Below, piece by piece: positions 1-6,309 of a stretch of DNA of 7,144 nt. Under the pieces are notes generated by a model that ran no database searches, was not told where the DNA came from, and saw only the letters and a program-made list of their open reading frames with translations. The DNA lies in assembly GCA_003224665.1 (NCBI GenBank), contig QHZM01000387.1:1-7144 (forward strand), written 5' to 3'. Made by a program: the position numbers and the translations under genes. Within the stretch, counting starts at the first letter, position 1, and the number at the start of each line of letters is the position of its first letter. The DNA is from Acidobacteriota bacterium (GTDB lineage Bacteria; Acidobacteriota; Terriglobia; UBA7540).

Positions 1-2644
1 CTTCTTCGGACTGAGTCAGGTCACCTTCATGGGCCATCAGTTCGAGCTTCAGCGCCGCGTCGAAGGCAGCCGGGGCAGCGAAGTTCCCGACCGACCCTTT
101 CAGCGTGTGAGCCGCACGGGCCAGCGCCTTAAGGTTCCGCTCCGCAATTGCCTGCCAGATTTCGTCCCGCATCCGGGGCCACTCCCCCTGGAATAACTTG
201 ACGAGTTCCTTCAGCAGTTGACGGTCCCCATCCAAGCGGGCAAGCGCCAAGTCTCCGTCCAGGACGCCATCCGGAGGTGGCCCGCCACCGGCGACGGCGA
301 CGGCCCCGGCGGCAGTGGCGACAATTTCCTCGATCATCTTGAAGAGCTCCTCGGCTTTGACCGGCTTTGAAACATAACCATCCATGCCGGCGGCCAAACA
401 TCGCTCCCGGTCGCCCTTCATGGCGTGCGCGGTCATGGCGATGATCGGCAGATGACGGCCGGTGCCTTTCTCCCCCTTGCGGATAGCCGCGGAGGTCTCA
501 AGCCCGTTCAGTTCCGGCATCTGCACGTCCATCAAGACCAGATCGATCGCTTGATCTTTCAAGGTCTCGAGAGCTTCCCTGCCGTTCCCGGCGACCAAGA
601 CCACATGCCCGCGCTTTTCGAGCATCCTTACCGCCAACTGGCGGTTGACCAGGTTGTCCTCGGCCAGCAAGATGCGAAGCTTCCGCCGTGCCTCCCGTAA
701 TGTGTGGCGAGTTATCAGAGGAGTTCGTTTGGGCCTCTGCGAGACCTGGCCTAAGGCCAGGAGGATGGCGTTGAGCAGTTCTGGTTGCCGGACAGGCTTC
801 ATAAGATAGGCAACAATCCCAAGCTCGCGGCAGCGGGCCGCATCTCCTCGCTGGCCCGCGGAGGTCAGCAACATAACCGTTGCCCCCGCCAGCGTGGCGT
901 CTTTCTTGATGCGTTCCGCCAGCGCGAACCCGTCCATGTCCGGCATCTGAGCATCCAGCAGGACCAGGGGGTAGGGCTTCCCGGCGTCCCTGGCCCTCTG
1001 CATCGCGGCCAAGGCTGTCCACCCGCCATCTGCCATTGCCGGCTTCATTCGCCAGTTAGCCAGCATTTCCTCCAGGATGCGCCGGCTGGTTGCGTTATCG
1101 TCAACCACAAGCACCGGCCTGTCCTGTAGCCGGACGGGCTCCTGGGGGACGAACCCTTTGACGAGCTCCTTGGGCAGGGCGAAGCGTGCCGTGAAGCTGA
1201 AGGTGCTGCCCTGGCCGGGGTCGCTCTCCACCCAGATGTGTCCTCCCATCATTTCCACGAGTTGCGAAGAGATCGTCAGCCCCAGTCCCGTTCCGCCGAA
1301 CTGGCGCGTGGTCGTTCCATCAGCCTGAGCGAAGGCCTCAAAAATAATCTGCTGTTTCTCACGCGGAATGCCGATTCCCGTGTCCGTCACGGCGAAATGG
1401 AGGAGCGCGTCGTTCTCCGTTTGGGACTCGGTCTCGACTTTCAGGACCACCTCGCCCCGCTCGGTGAACTTGATGGCGTTTCCGACCAGGTTGGCGATGA
1501 CTTGCCGAAGACGGGTGGGGTCGCCCTCCAGGTGTTCCGGCGCACGAGGGTCAACGCGGTAGAGCAATTCCAGGCCTTTTTGATGCGCCCGCAGCGCCAG
1601 CGACTTCATGGTCTCTCCCAGGCTGTCGCGCAGGTTGAACACGATACGGTCGAAGCCGAATTTCCCAGCCTCGATCTTCGAAAAATCTAGGATGTCGTTG
1701 ATTACCGTCAACAGCGATTCCGAGGAAGTCTTCACGGCCTCAAGGGACTCCCGCTGTTCGGCTGTGAGATCGGTGTCGAGGGCCAGTTCCGTCATCCCGA
1801 TGATGGCGTTGAGGGGGGTGCGAATCTCGTGGCTCATGTTGGCGACGAAGTCGCTTTTGGCGCGACTGGCGGCCTCGGCGGCCTCCTTCGCCTGCTGCAA
1901 CTGCTCCTCCGCCCGCTTGCGCTCGGTCATGTCGCGGGCGATGGCTTGAACGCCCACCGGTAGTCCCTCCGAGTAGATCAACCGGGTATTGATCTCGACC
2001 GGCACTCTCTGACCATCCTTGGCCAGGATCTCCACTTCGAAGGTCCTCTGCCCCTCAGGGCCGAGTTTCTGCGCCATCATCTCGCGGATCGAGGCTGCGT
2101 ATTCCGGCGCCAGGATTTCCTCGATGTTCATCCCGAGGGCCTCGCCCCGAGTGTAGCCCGTAATCCTTTCCCCCGCTTTATTCAACGACGTAAAGCGCCC
2201 GCGGAGGCCGCAAGTGAAGACTACGTCGTTGGCGTTCTCGAAGAGTTCGCGATATTGCTCCTTCACTTGAGCTTCCCGCCGCAGCCATTCACGGATGACT
2301 TCCGTCTGCTCATTGACCTGCCGCCTCAACACTTCACCCCAGGCGATGGCGGCAAGGATGATGACCCCGAGCAGCCCAAATGCCCAGAGGGCATGCTTCA
2401 GGGTCCACCACGGGCGGCGTTCGAGTAAGACGACGTCCTCCGGAGAGCGAAGCAACAACTGAAAAGACTGGGGGAGGCGGTTTTTGTCCACTCGCACGGT
2501 GCAAATCCCGGTCAGCTCGACGCGGGTTCCGGCTCGAAGCGAAGTCAGGCGCGGTGTGACCTTCAGTTCTTCGAGCTGCGCCGTGCGGAGGCTAACGTCC
2601 ACCACAGGCGTGCCCCCAGAGTTGCCCCCGCTTGAGTCCTGCAC
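1..2644 (-). CDS. Hybrid sensor histidine kinase (TM-PAS-HisKA-HATPase-REC-REC-Hpt), 3'-partial and displaced from its original start
   Basis: This is a membrane-bound hybrid kinase that would autophosphorylate on His and pass phosphate through two receivers to an Hpt domain. I translated the frame from 2668 to the left edge and found no stop. In order it shows: a short beta-rich stretch with LFVQDSSGG; the juxtamembrane motif RSPEDVVLL; one membrane helix (about 2407-2332); a PAS domain (about 2260-1930); a helical linker; HisKA with SHEIRTPLN (His codon 1829-1831); HATPase with N-box NLVGNAIKF (1478-1480), DTGIGI (about 1385) and GGTGLGL; REC1 with phospho-Asp in LLDAQMP (953-955); REC2 with phospho-Asp in LMDVQMP (527-529); and Hpt with AHTLKGS (His codon 107-109). 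The protein continues past position 1. GTG 2644 is only the first usable start in this frame. Conserved-looking coding (PWELF) extends upstream to a TGA at 2669-2671, and no ATG occurs before the PAS domain. The natural start was probably ATG 2753 in another frame. Domain calls are secure; the start is not. Confidence 0.9.
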   Translation of the reverse strand, partial: MQDSSGGNSGGTPVVDVSLRTAQLEELKVTPRLTSLRAGTRVELTGICTVRVDKNRLPQSFQLLLRSPEDVVLLERRPWWTLKHALWAFGLLGVIILAAIAWGEVLRRQVNEQTEVIREWLRREAQVKEQYRELFENANDVVFTCGLRGRFTSLNKAGERITGYTRGEALGMNIEEILAPEYAASIREMMAQKLGPEGQRTFEVEILAKDGQRVPVEINTRLIYSEGLPVGVQAIARDMTERKRAEEQLQQAKEAAEAASRAKSDFVANMSHEIRTPLNAIIGMTELALDTDLTAEQRESLEAVKTSSESLLTVINDILDFSKIEAGKFGFDRIVFNLRDSLGETMKSLALRAHQKGLELLYRVDPRAPEHLEGDPTRLRQVIANLVGNAIKFTERGEVVLKVETESQTENDALLHFAVTDTGIGIPREKQQIIFEAFAQADGTTTRQFGGTGLGLTISSQLVEMMGGHIWVESDPGQGSTFSFTARFALPKELVKGFVPQEPVRLQDRPVLVVDDNATSRRILEEMLANWRMKPAMADGGWTALAAMQRARDAGKPYPLVLLDAQMPDMDGFALAERIKKDATLAGATVMLLTSAGQRGDAARCRELGIVAYLMKPVRQPELLNAILLALGQVSQRPKRTPLITRHTLREARRKLRILLAEDNLVNRQLAVRMLEKRGHVVLVAGNGREALETLKDQAIDLVLMDVQMPELNGLETSAAIRKGEKGTGRHLPIIAMTAHAMKGDRERCLAAGMDGYVSKPVKAEELFKMIEEIVATAAGAVAVAGGGPPPDGVLDGDLALARLDGDRQLLKELVKLFQGEWPRMRDEIWQAIAERNLKALARAAHTLKGSVGNFAAPAAFDAALKLELMAHEGDLTQSEE

Positions 2645-2753
2645 GAAAAGTTCCCACGGGGGCTGTAATCAGGAAGAGGAGCAGGGCAGACACGCAGGAA
2701 CAGCCCCCTGCGGACGGGGCCGCGCGCCGGGCTTTCGACTGTTCGGCCGTCAT
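2592..2753 (-). pseudogene. Detached N-terminus (signal-anchor segment) of the hybrid kinase
   Basis: This 53-codon frame begins with ATG 2753, which shares its A with the TGA of the upstream response regulator. It has a basic n-region (SKARR) and a hydrophobic segment at about residues 21-33 (VSALLLFLITAPV), as expected for a signal peptide or first membrane anchor, and then ends at TAG 2592-2594. In this kinase type the N-terminus is usually a signal peptide followed by a periplasmic sensor region. I read the segment as the true 5' end of the hybrid kinase, separated from the rest by a frame change. Dropping one C from the run at 2658-2662 would fuse the two frames as LITAPWELFVQD. A larger deletion is also possible, because the periplasmic part would then be unusually short. 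It could still be translated as a short orphan peptide. Confidence 0.6.
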
Positions 2754-2755
2754 CA
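2751..2755 (-). promoter_or_regulatory. TGATG stop-start junction (translational coupling)
   Basis: On the minus strand the regulator's TGA (2755-2753) and the hybrid kinase's ATG (2753-2751) overlap by one base. No Shine-Dalgarno sequence is obvious just before the ATG, which suggests translation by re-initiation. The junction is the main evidence that ATG 2753 was the kinase's original start and that the two genes share a transcript. Confidence 0.55.
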
Positions 2756-3388
2756 CTTTTCGGTCGCGCCGTCTTCGCCGGCTTCGTCGAGCTGCGGTCT
2801 TACAAATTTCTCGAAACAATCGGGACAAATCCCGTGACTGAATTGCGCCTCCGAGTGCGCGGAGATGTAGGTTTCGACCTGGTTCCAGTAATTGCGGTCG
2901 TCCCGGATCTTCTTGCAATAAGAGCAAATGGGAAGCAACCCCTGCAGTTGCTTGACCCGGGCCAGCGCGTCTTCCAAATCTCGCAGCCGGTCTGCGAGAC
3001 TCTGCTGGAGCTCCACCATCCTCACGCCCACGCCGACGCGAGCCCGCAGTTCTTCGCGGTCAAAGGGTTTTGCCATGTAATCGTCAGCCCCGGCATCGAG
3101 TCCCGCAACGACGTCGGCCCGGCTGTCGCGGGTCGTCAGGAGGATGATGTAGGGAGGAGGAGTGCGGGGGGCCGCGCGCGCCCTTCGGCAGACTTCGAGT
3201 CCGTCCAACCCCGGCATCATCCAGTCCAGGATCGCCAGCCGGGGGGCCTCCTCGTCCTGAAGAAGTGTCCAGGCCTCGGCGCCGTTGCCGGTTACCACCG
3301 TTACGTAGCCCAATTTTTGGAGTGTCGCCTCGAGCACGCGCCGGGAGACGGCGTCGTCGTCGGCTATCAGGATTCTCACGGATGTCAA
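2753..3388 (-). CDS. Response regulator with C-terminal CxxC...CxxC module
   Basis: A cytoplasmic 211-residue receiver protein. Residues 4-120 form a complete REC domain: acidic cluster D10-D12, phospho-acceptor D55 in LAILDWMMPG, T85/T86, and K107 in AKPFD. A likely coiled coil follows (about 122-150, VELQQSLADRLRDLEDALARV). The C-terminal module (about 151-197) has C155-x2-C158 in LPICSYCKKIRDD and C188-x2-C191 in SHGICPDC, with the pattern YW..VE.YI between the pairs. I have seen this module at the C-terminus of other bacterial receiver and PAS proteins and know of no established function; two CxxC pairs suggest metal binding. There is no DNA-binding or enzymatic output domain. The start is TTG 3388 after a GAGGGGG stretch; GTG 3379 would give a more typical MRILIADDD start. 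The gene lies 81 nt after kinase 1 and overlaps the hybrid kinase's ATG by one base. It is the only intact member of the cluster. Confidence 0.92.
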   Translation of the reverse strand: MTSVRILIADDDAVSRRVLEATLQKLGYVTVVTGNGAEAWTLLQDEEAPRLAILDWMMPGLDGLEVCRRARAAPRTPPPYIILLTTRDSRADVVAGLDAGADDYMAKPFDREELRARVGVGVRMVELQQSLADRLRDLEDALARVKQLQGLLPICSYCKKIRDDRNYWNQVETYISAHSEAQFSHGICPDCFEKFVRPQLDEAGEDGATEK

Positions 3389-3389
3389 A

Positions 3390-3396
3390 CCCCCTC
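3390..3396 (-). promoter_or_regulatory. Putative ribosome binding site of the response regulator
   Basis: The minus strand reads GAGGGGG just before TTG 3388. If GAGG is the pairing core, the spacer is 4 nt to TTG and 13 nt to GTG 3379. If the last four G's pair, GTG is 10 nt away. The site favours a start in this area but does not settle which codon is used. Confidence 0.35.
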
Positions 3397-3469
3397 GAAC
3401 GGGACAAAAGGAACGCGCCTGCTCGCGCCCGTGACTCGCGGCAGAGCGAAATCAAACGCCCCTGGCACC

Positions 3470-4273
3470 CTATGCGGGATGAGCCCTCTTCAGCACCCGG
3501 GAAAGCGTTTCGAGAGTGTAGGGTTTACCGATAAAATCGGCGGCACCCATCTCGAGGGCATTGCGCGCGACGCCCTCAACGCTGTAGCCCGACGAAAGGA
3601 TGACTTTAACCTGGGGATTGATTTCGCGAAGTTTCCGGTAGGTCTCGAAGCCGCTGATCTCCGGCATGACCATGTCCAACAGGACGCAATCGATGTCTTG
3701 CGCCCGGGACGCATAAATTTCGCAGGCCCGTCTGCCGGTTTCCGCCGTCAACACCCTGTACCCCAGCTTTTCCAGGCCCCGTTCCGCGAAGGCCAGGACC
3801 ATCGGTTCGTCGTCTACGACAAGGACCGTTCCGCTCCCCTCCTGCACTTCGGCGGGGAGTTTCTGGGTGAAAGGCTGCGGCGGGGGGTGGACTGCCGGCA
3901 GGTAAAGAGATAATTTCGACCCTCGGACGACCTCGCTTTCCGCGTGCACAAACCCTTTGTGGTTCGTCACAATTCTGTAAACCATCGCGAGCCCTAATCC
4001 AGAGCCCCGGCCCGGCTCTTTGGTGGTGAAAAACGGCTCGAAGAGGTGCGCCTTCACCTCGGGCTCCATGCCCAGGCCGGTGTCTTCGACGGCGACCCGG
4101 ACGTATTCCCCCGGCGAGCATTCCGGAGGGCGCAGCGGGTCCTGGGGTCCCAGGTTGACCACCGAGGCCCCAAGGGTCAGCGTGCCTCCCTCGGGCATCG
4201 CGTCGCGCGCGTTGATGCAGAGGTTCAAAATCGCATGGTCAAGCTCATGGGCGTCGGCTTCGACCGAAGGCAA
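3470..4273 (-). CDS. Sensor kinase 1, C-terminal part (HATPase-REC), frame-shifted from its N-terminal part
   Basis: This is the ATP-binding and receiver half of the first kinase. Residues counted from TTG 4273 show N-box NLCINARDAMP (N21), G1 box DTGLGM (64-69), FEPFFTTK, and G2 box GRGSGLGLAMVY (88-99). A proline-rich linker follows (about 127-140), then a REC domain (about 148-264) with D154/D155, phospho-Asp D200 in LLDMVMPE, S227/S228 and K250 in GKPY. The family-like sequence IRIATRFATELPSVEAD begins upstream of TTG 4273 in the same frame, so that codon is a gene-finder start and not a natural one. No Met or clear ribosome site precedes it. The segment completes the GAF-PAS-HisKA protein encoded at 4225-5367 but lies in a different frame, overlapping it by 49 nt. 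Without the phosphorylatable His and dimerisation helices it could not act as a kinase alone. The receiver fold itself looks intact. Confidence 0.8.
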   Translation of the reverse strand: MPSVEADAHELDHAILNLCINARDAMPEGGTLTLGASVVNLGPQDPLRPPECSPGEYVRVAVEDTGLGMEPEVKAHLFEPFFTTKEPGRGSGLGLAMVYRIVTNHKGFVHAESEVVRGSKLSLYLPAVHPPPQPFTQKLPAEVQEGSGTVLVVDDEPMVLAFAERGLEKLGYRVLTAETGRRACEIYASRAQDIDCVLLDMVMPEISGFETYRKLREINPQVKVILSSGYSVEGVARNALEMGAADFIGKPYTLETLSRVLKRAHPA

Positions 4274-5367
4274 CTCGGTGGCAAATCGCGTCGCAATGCG
4301 GATGCGGCGATCATGGGCTCCCGGATCGGGTCTTCCGGGGTCATACGGAGCCGCGCCAGAGAAGCAAACCCCATAATGACGCCCAGCAGATTGTTGAGGT
4401 CGTGGGCCAGCCCGCCCGCAAGCGATCCGACGGCCTCCATTTTCTGAGCTTGTGAGAGTTGCTCGCGCAGAAGGGCGCGTTCCTCTTCAGCCTCTTTCCG
4501 GTCGGAGGTGTTCTCGACCATGGCGAGCATGTACGCCGGACGACCCGTCACATCTCGGATCATCGAAAAGACCGCGGTACACCAAAGCGTCTCTCCGGTC
4601 TTGCGGATGAAACGGTGCGTGAGGGTCACGTGGTCTCGCGCCCCGAGGCGCAAGGACTTCGAGCATTCCCGAGCGCGCTCGCGGTCCTCGGGGTGAACGA
4701 GGTCCGCGTAAAGTTTGTCGCGAAGTTCATCCGGCTCGTGGCCCAGAAGGTGGGCAAAAGCGGCGTTGACCGCGAAAAATCCTCCTTCGAGGCTGCAAAG
4801 CGCCACGCCGAAATATTCCTGCTCGAATACCGAACGAAAACGCTCGCCTGAAACCTTGACCTGCCGGTCGAGTTCGCTTCGCTCGAGTGCCAGCGCGGTC
4901 TGCACGGCAATGAAATCCACCAGCTTGCGCGTAGCCGCCCGGAATGAGTCCGGCTGGTTGGAAGCGGTGTACAATACACCGAGCAAACTTCCGCCCCTCA
5001 AGAGCGGGAGAGCATACTCCGACCTGGCTACTGGGTTCTCAGGGGCGCTCTGCTTACCCGGGAGGGTGTCGAGCACATAAATGGCTTCGCGCTCGCGTGC
5101 GACTCTTGCCAGCAAGCCCGGCCCGTCGAGCGCCCAGGCGCGGCGGACGTCCACGGCCGGCTCGCCGCTTTCCGCAACACAACGGAGCGTTCGCTCATCG
5201 GGACGGAAGAGATAAATTGCGGCTCGCGCCAGGCCCGACCTTTCCCGCAGACGAGTGAGGATTTGACCAAGGACTGCCTCCTCATCGCTGGCCGCTGCCA
5301 GTGCCAGGTTCACTTCAACCAGCAGGGCTTGTTGATTGGACCGGATCTTGAGTTCGTCCTCGGTCAT
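4225..5367 (-). CDS. Sensor kinase 1, N-terminal part (GAF-PAS-HisKA), truncated by frame change
   Basis: This is the sensory and dimerisation half of a soluble kinase; I see no signal peptide or membrane helix. From ATG 5367 there is a GAF-like domain (about residues 20-163, including ARAAIYLFRPDERTLRCVAE and ALPLLRGGSLLGVLY), then a PAS domain (about 173-290, including FRSVFEQEYFGVALCSLEG, VHPEDRERA and RHETGETLW-type PAC features seen here as RKTGETLW). A coiled linker and the HisKA H-box MEAVGSLAGGLAHDLNN follow, with H322. The family-like sequence ends near residue 345 (DPIREPMIAAS); the last 35 or so residues are out-of-frame reading ending at TGA 4225-4227. HATPase and REC continue in another frame. 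No other start is available: the frame is open upstream to a TGA at 5461-5463 but holds no ATG or GTG. It would lead the cluster. The ligands of the GAF and PAS domains cannot be told from the sequence. Confidence 0.85.
   Translation of the reverse strand: MTEDELKIRSNQQALLVEVNLALAAASDEEAVLGQILTRLRERSGLARAAIYLFRPDERTLRCVAESGEPAVDVRRAWALDGPGLLARVAREREAIYVLDTLPGKQSAPENPVARSEYALPLLRGGSLLGVLYTASNQPDSFRAATRKLVDFIAVQTALALERSELDRQVKVSGERFRSVFEQEYFGVALCSLEGGFFAVNAAFAHLLGHEPDELRDKLYADLVHPEDRERARECSKSLRLGARDHVTLTHRFIRKTGETLWCTAVFSMIRDVTGRPAYMLAMVENTSDRKEAEEERALLREQLSQAQKMEAVGSLAGGLAHDLNNLLGVIMGFASLARLRMTPEDPIREPMIAASALRRDLPPSCLRSKPTPMSLTMRF
4296..4307. repeat. Tandem hexamer at the break between the two halves of kinase 1
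   Basis: The plus strand reads ATGCGGATGCGG, two perfect 6-bp copies (minus strand CCGCATCCGCAT). It lies where the translation switches from the HisKA frame (MIAAS) to the HATPase frame (IRIATRF). Short direct repeats are common at deletion endpoints and at assembly collapses. Confidence 0.6.
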
Positions 5368-5832
5368 GGGCGCGTTGGAGAGACTGGCCGTATTCGCCGC
5401 GGTGGTCCGCCTGAAGCACGCCCAGGCTCGCGAGCGCGATGACCCGCGGACACTCCCTAGTCATAGTTCGGCAATCCCGGCAGCAAACTTGAGCGGAAAG
5501 GGGAATGAGGAGCTTGGGCAGCCGGTCATTCGACCGGGCCTCCCCCAGGGGCTACCTGTCTGGCCGGATCGACGAAGGGACTTCTCTTGCTCCCCAAATT
5601 ACGGCGGGATGAAGGCTCCCGTGGACTCGGCTCGCGACACGCGCGAAGATGCTCCGGCGAATTGCGTCCCTTCGCGCCGTCCATTAGAATTCACACTCGC
5701 GCTTTGGGGGGACGCCGGTTCTTCCGGCATGAGGGGAGTTTGCGGCGGGGGCGGCGGGCCAACCGGAGCCCCGTCGAACCCGGCCAGGGTGGGGAGTGGT
5801 GCTGACTTCCATCAAACGCGCTGCGCTTTGAC
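5368..5832. other. 465-nt divergent intergenic region without a convincing gene
   Basis: This stretch separates the leftward kinase cluster from the rightward SRPBCC gene and should hold both promoters. I could not identify a convincing -35/-10 pair or a -24/-12 element. It contains a perfect 6-bp inverted repeat with a 4-nt loop (CCGGTC-ATTC-GACCGG, 5522-5537), a 5-bp GCCGG-TTCTT-CCGGC repeat (5714-5728) and a G-rich tract (about 5740-5759). Open frames across it have no recognisable protein character. Confidence 0.6.
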
Positions 5833-6309
5833 GTGACCAGGTCTGCCACGTTACAAATCAAGATCGAAAGTGATGCCGCGCATATTTTCGAATACCTTTC
5901 TGACGCAACAAAGTTGAGCTTGTGGTTTCCCGATCAGGCCGTCTTCGAGCCCCAGATCGGCGGGAGGTATCACTTTCGTTGGAAGGAGACAGCAGGCTTA
6001 TGGAGCGGGGTCGTGACCGATTTCGTCCGGGGGAGCACCCTGGCTTTTACCTGGCGGCCTCCGGACGAACCCTACGAGACGAACGTCCGGTTCAGGTTGA
6101 TCCCCCAAAGCTCTGAAACCGTCGTCGAACTCACCCACAGCGGTTTTACTTCGAGCGGGTCGCTCGACAAGGCGATTGAGGCGTGGAGGTTTTATCTTCA
6201 GAACTTGAAGTCGGTCATGGAAGAGGCGACCGACCTTCGAGGGCGGTCGAATAAACGGCGCTCTCCGGCGCCCGTCCGTCCCCGCCGTCAAAGGAAGGCT
6301 AAGGCTTAG
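5833..6309 (+). CDS. SRPBCC / AHSA1-like domain protein
   Basis: A cytoplasmic 158-residue protein of the START/Bet v 1-like superfamily, whose helix-grip fold encloses a hydrophobic pocket. Family hallmarks are visible: an N-terminal strand and helix (LQIKIESDAAHIFEYLSD, about 7-24), LWFPD (30-34), the glycine turn GGRYHFRW (43-50), SGVVTDFVRGSTLAFTW (58-74), the strand TVVELTHSGF (96-105) and a final helix (about 112-133). The C-terminal 20 or so residues are strongly basic and proline-containing (KRRSPAPVRPRRQRKAKA), an addition to the usual domain that might bind nucleic acid or simply be disordered. The start is GTG 5833. The frame opens only after a TGA at 5803-5805, offers CTG but no ATG before the domain, and has no clear ribosome site. 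The stop TAG overlaps the convergent gene's stop. Ligand and role are unknown; relatives range from stress proteins to polyketide cyclases. Confidence 0.75.
   Translation: MTRSATLQIKIESDAAHIFEYLSDATKLSLWFPDQAVFEPQIGGRYHFRWKETAGLWSGVVTDFVRGSTLAFTWRPPDEPYETNVRFRLIPQSSETVVELTHSGFTSSGSLDKAIEAWRFYLQNLKSVMEEATDLRGRSNKRRSPAPVRPRRQRKAKA
6306..6309. other. Overlapping convergent stop codons (TTAG)
   Basis: Plus-strand TAG (6307-6309) ends the SRPBCC gene, and minus-strand TAA (6308-6306) ends the GalT-family gene. No intergenic space remains for a dedicated terminator, so transcripts from the two genes should overlap at their 3' ends. Confidence 0.75.

Noticed and set aside
1077..1949. Several plus-strand open frames of 60-150 codons
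   Set aside because: They are antisense to the HisKA, HATPase and REC1 coding sequence, which I translated through without a stop on the minus strand.
3464..3480. TGGCACCCTATGC as a possible -24/-12 sigma-54 element
   Set aside because: The GG-to-GC spacing is 8 nt where the sigma-54 pattern needs 10, and it is on the strand opposite to the genes here.
2834..3913. A 359-codon open frame on the plus strand
   Set aside because: It is antisense to the response regulator and the REC end of kinase 1, both of which carry clear catalytic motifs on the minus strand. Long antisense frames are expected in GC-rich genes, and its translation has no recognisable domain.
5526..5684. A 52-codon minus-strand open frame starting at ATG 5684
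   Set aside because: It is rich in Arg, Pro, Ser and Gly, has no hydrophobic or motif pattern and no ribosome site, so it looks like chance.
5714..5728. GCCGG-TTCTT-CCGGC hairpin as a terminator
   Set aside because: The stem is only 5 bp with no following T-run on either strand, and it lies where both neighbouring genes begin, not end.
5336..5836. A 166-codon plus-strand open frame over the intergenic region
   Set aside because: It starts inside the kinase 1 coding sequence on the opposite strand, is low-complexity (Gly/Pro/Arg-rich) and runs into the SRPBCC start. It shows no protein-like motif.
5828..5857. TTGACG and TACAAA spaced 18 nt, resembling a sigma-70 promoter
   Set aside because: It overlaps the start of the SRPBCC coding region. 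A transcript from it would begin inside the first conserved strand, so it is probably coincidental.
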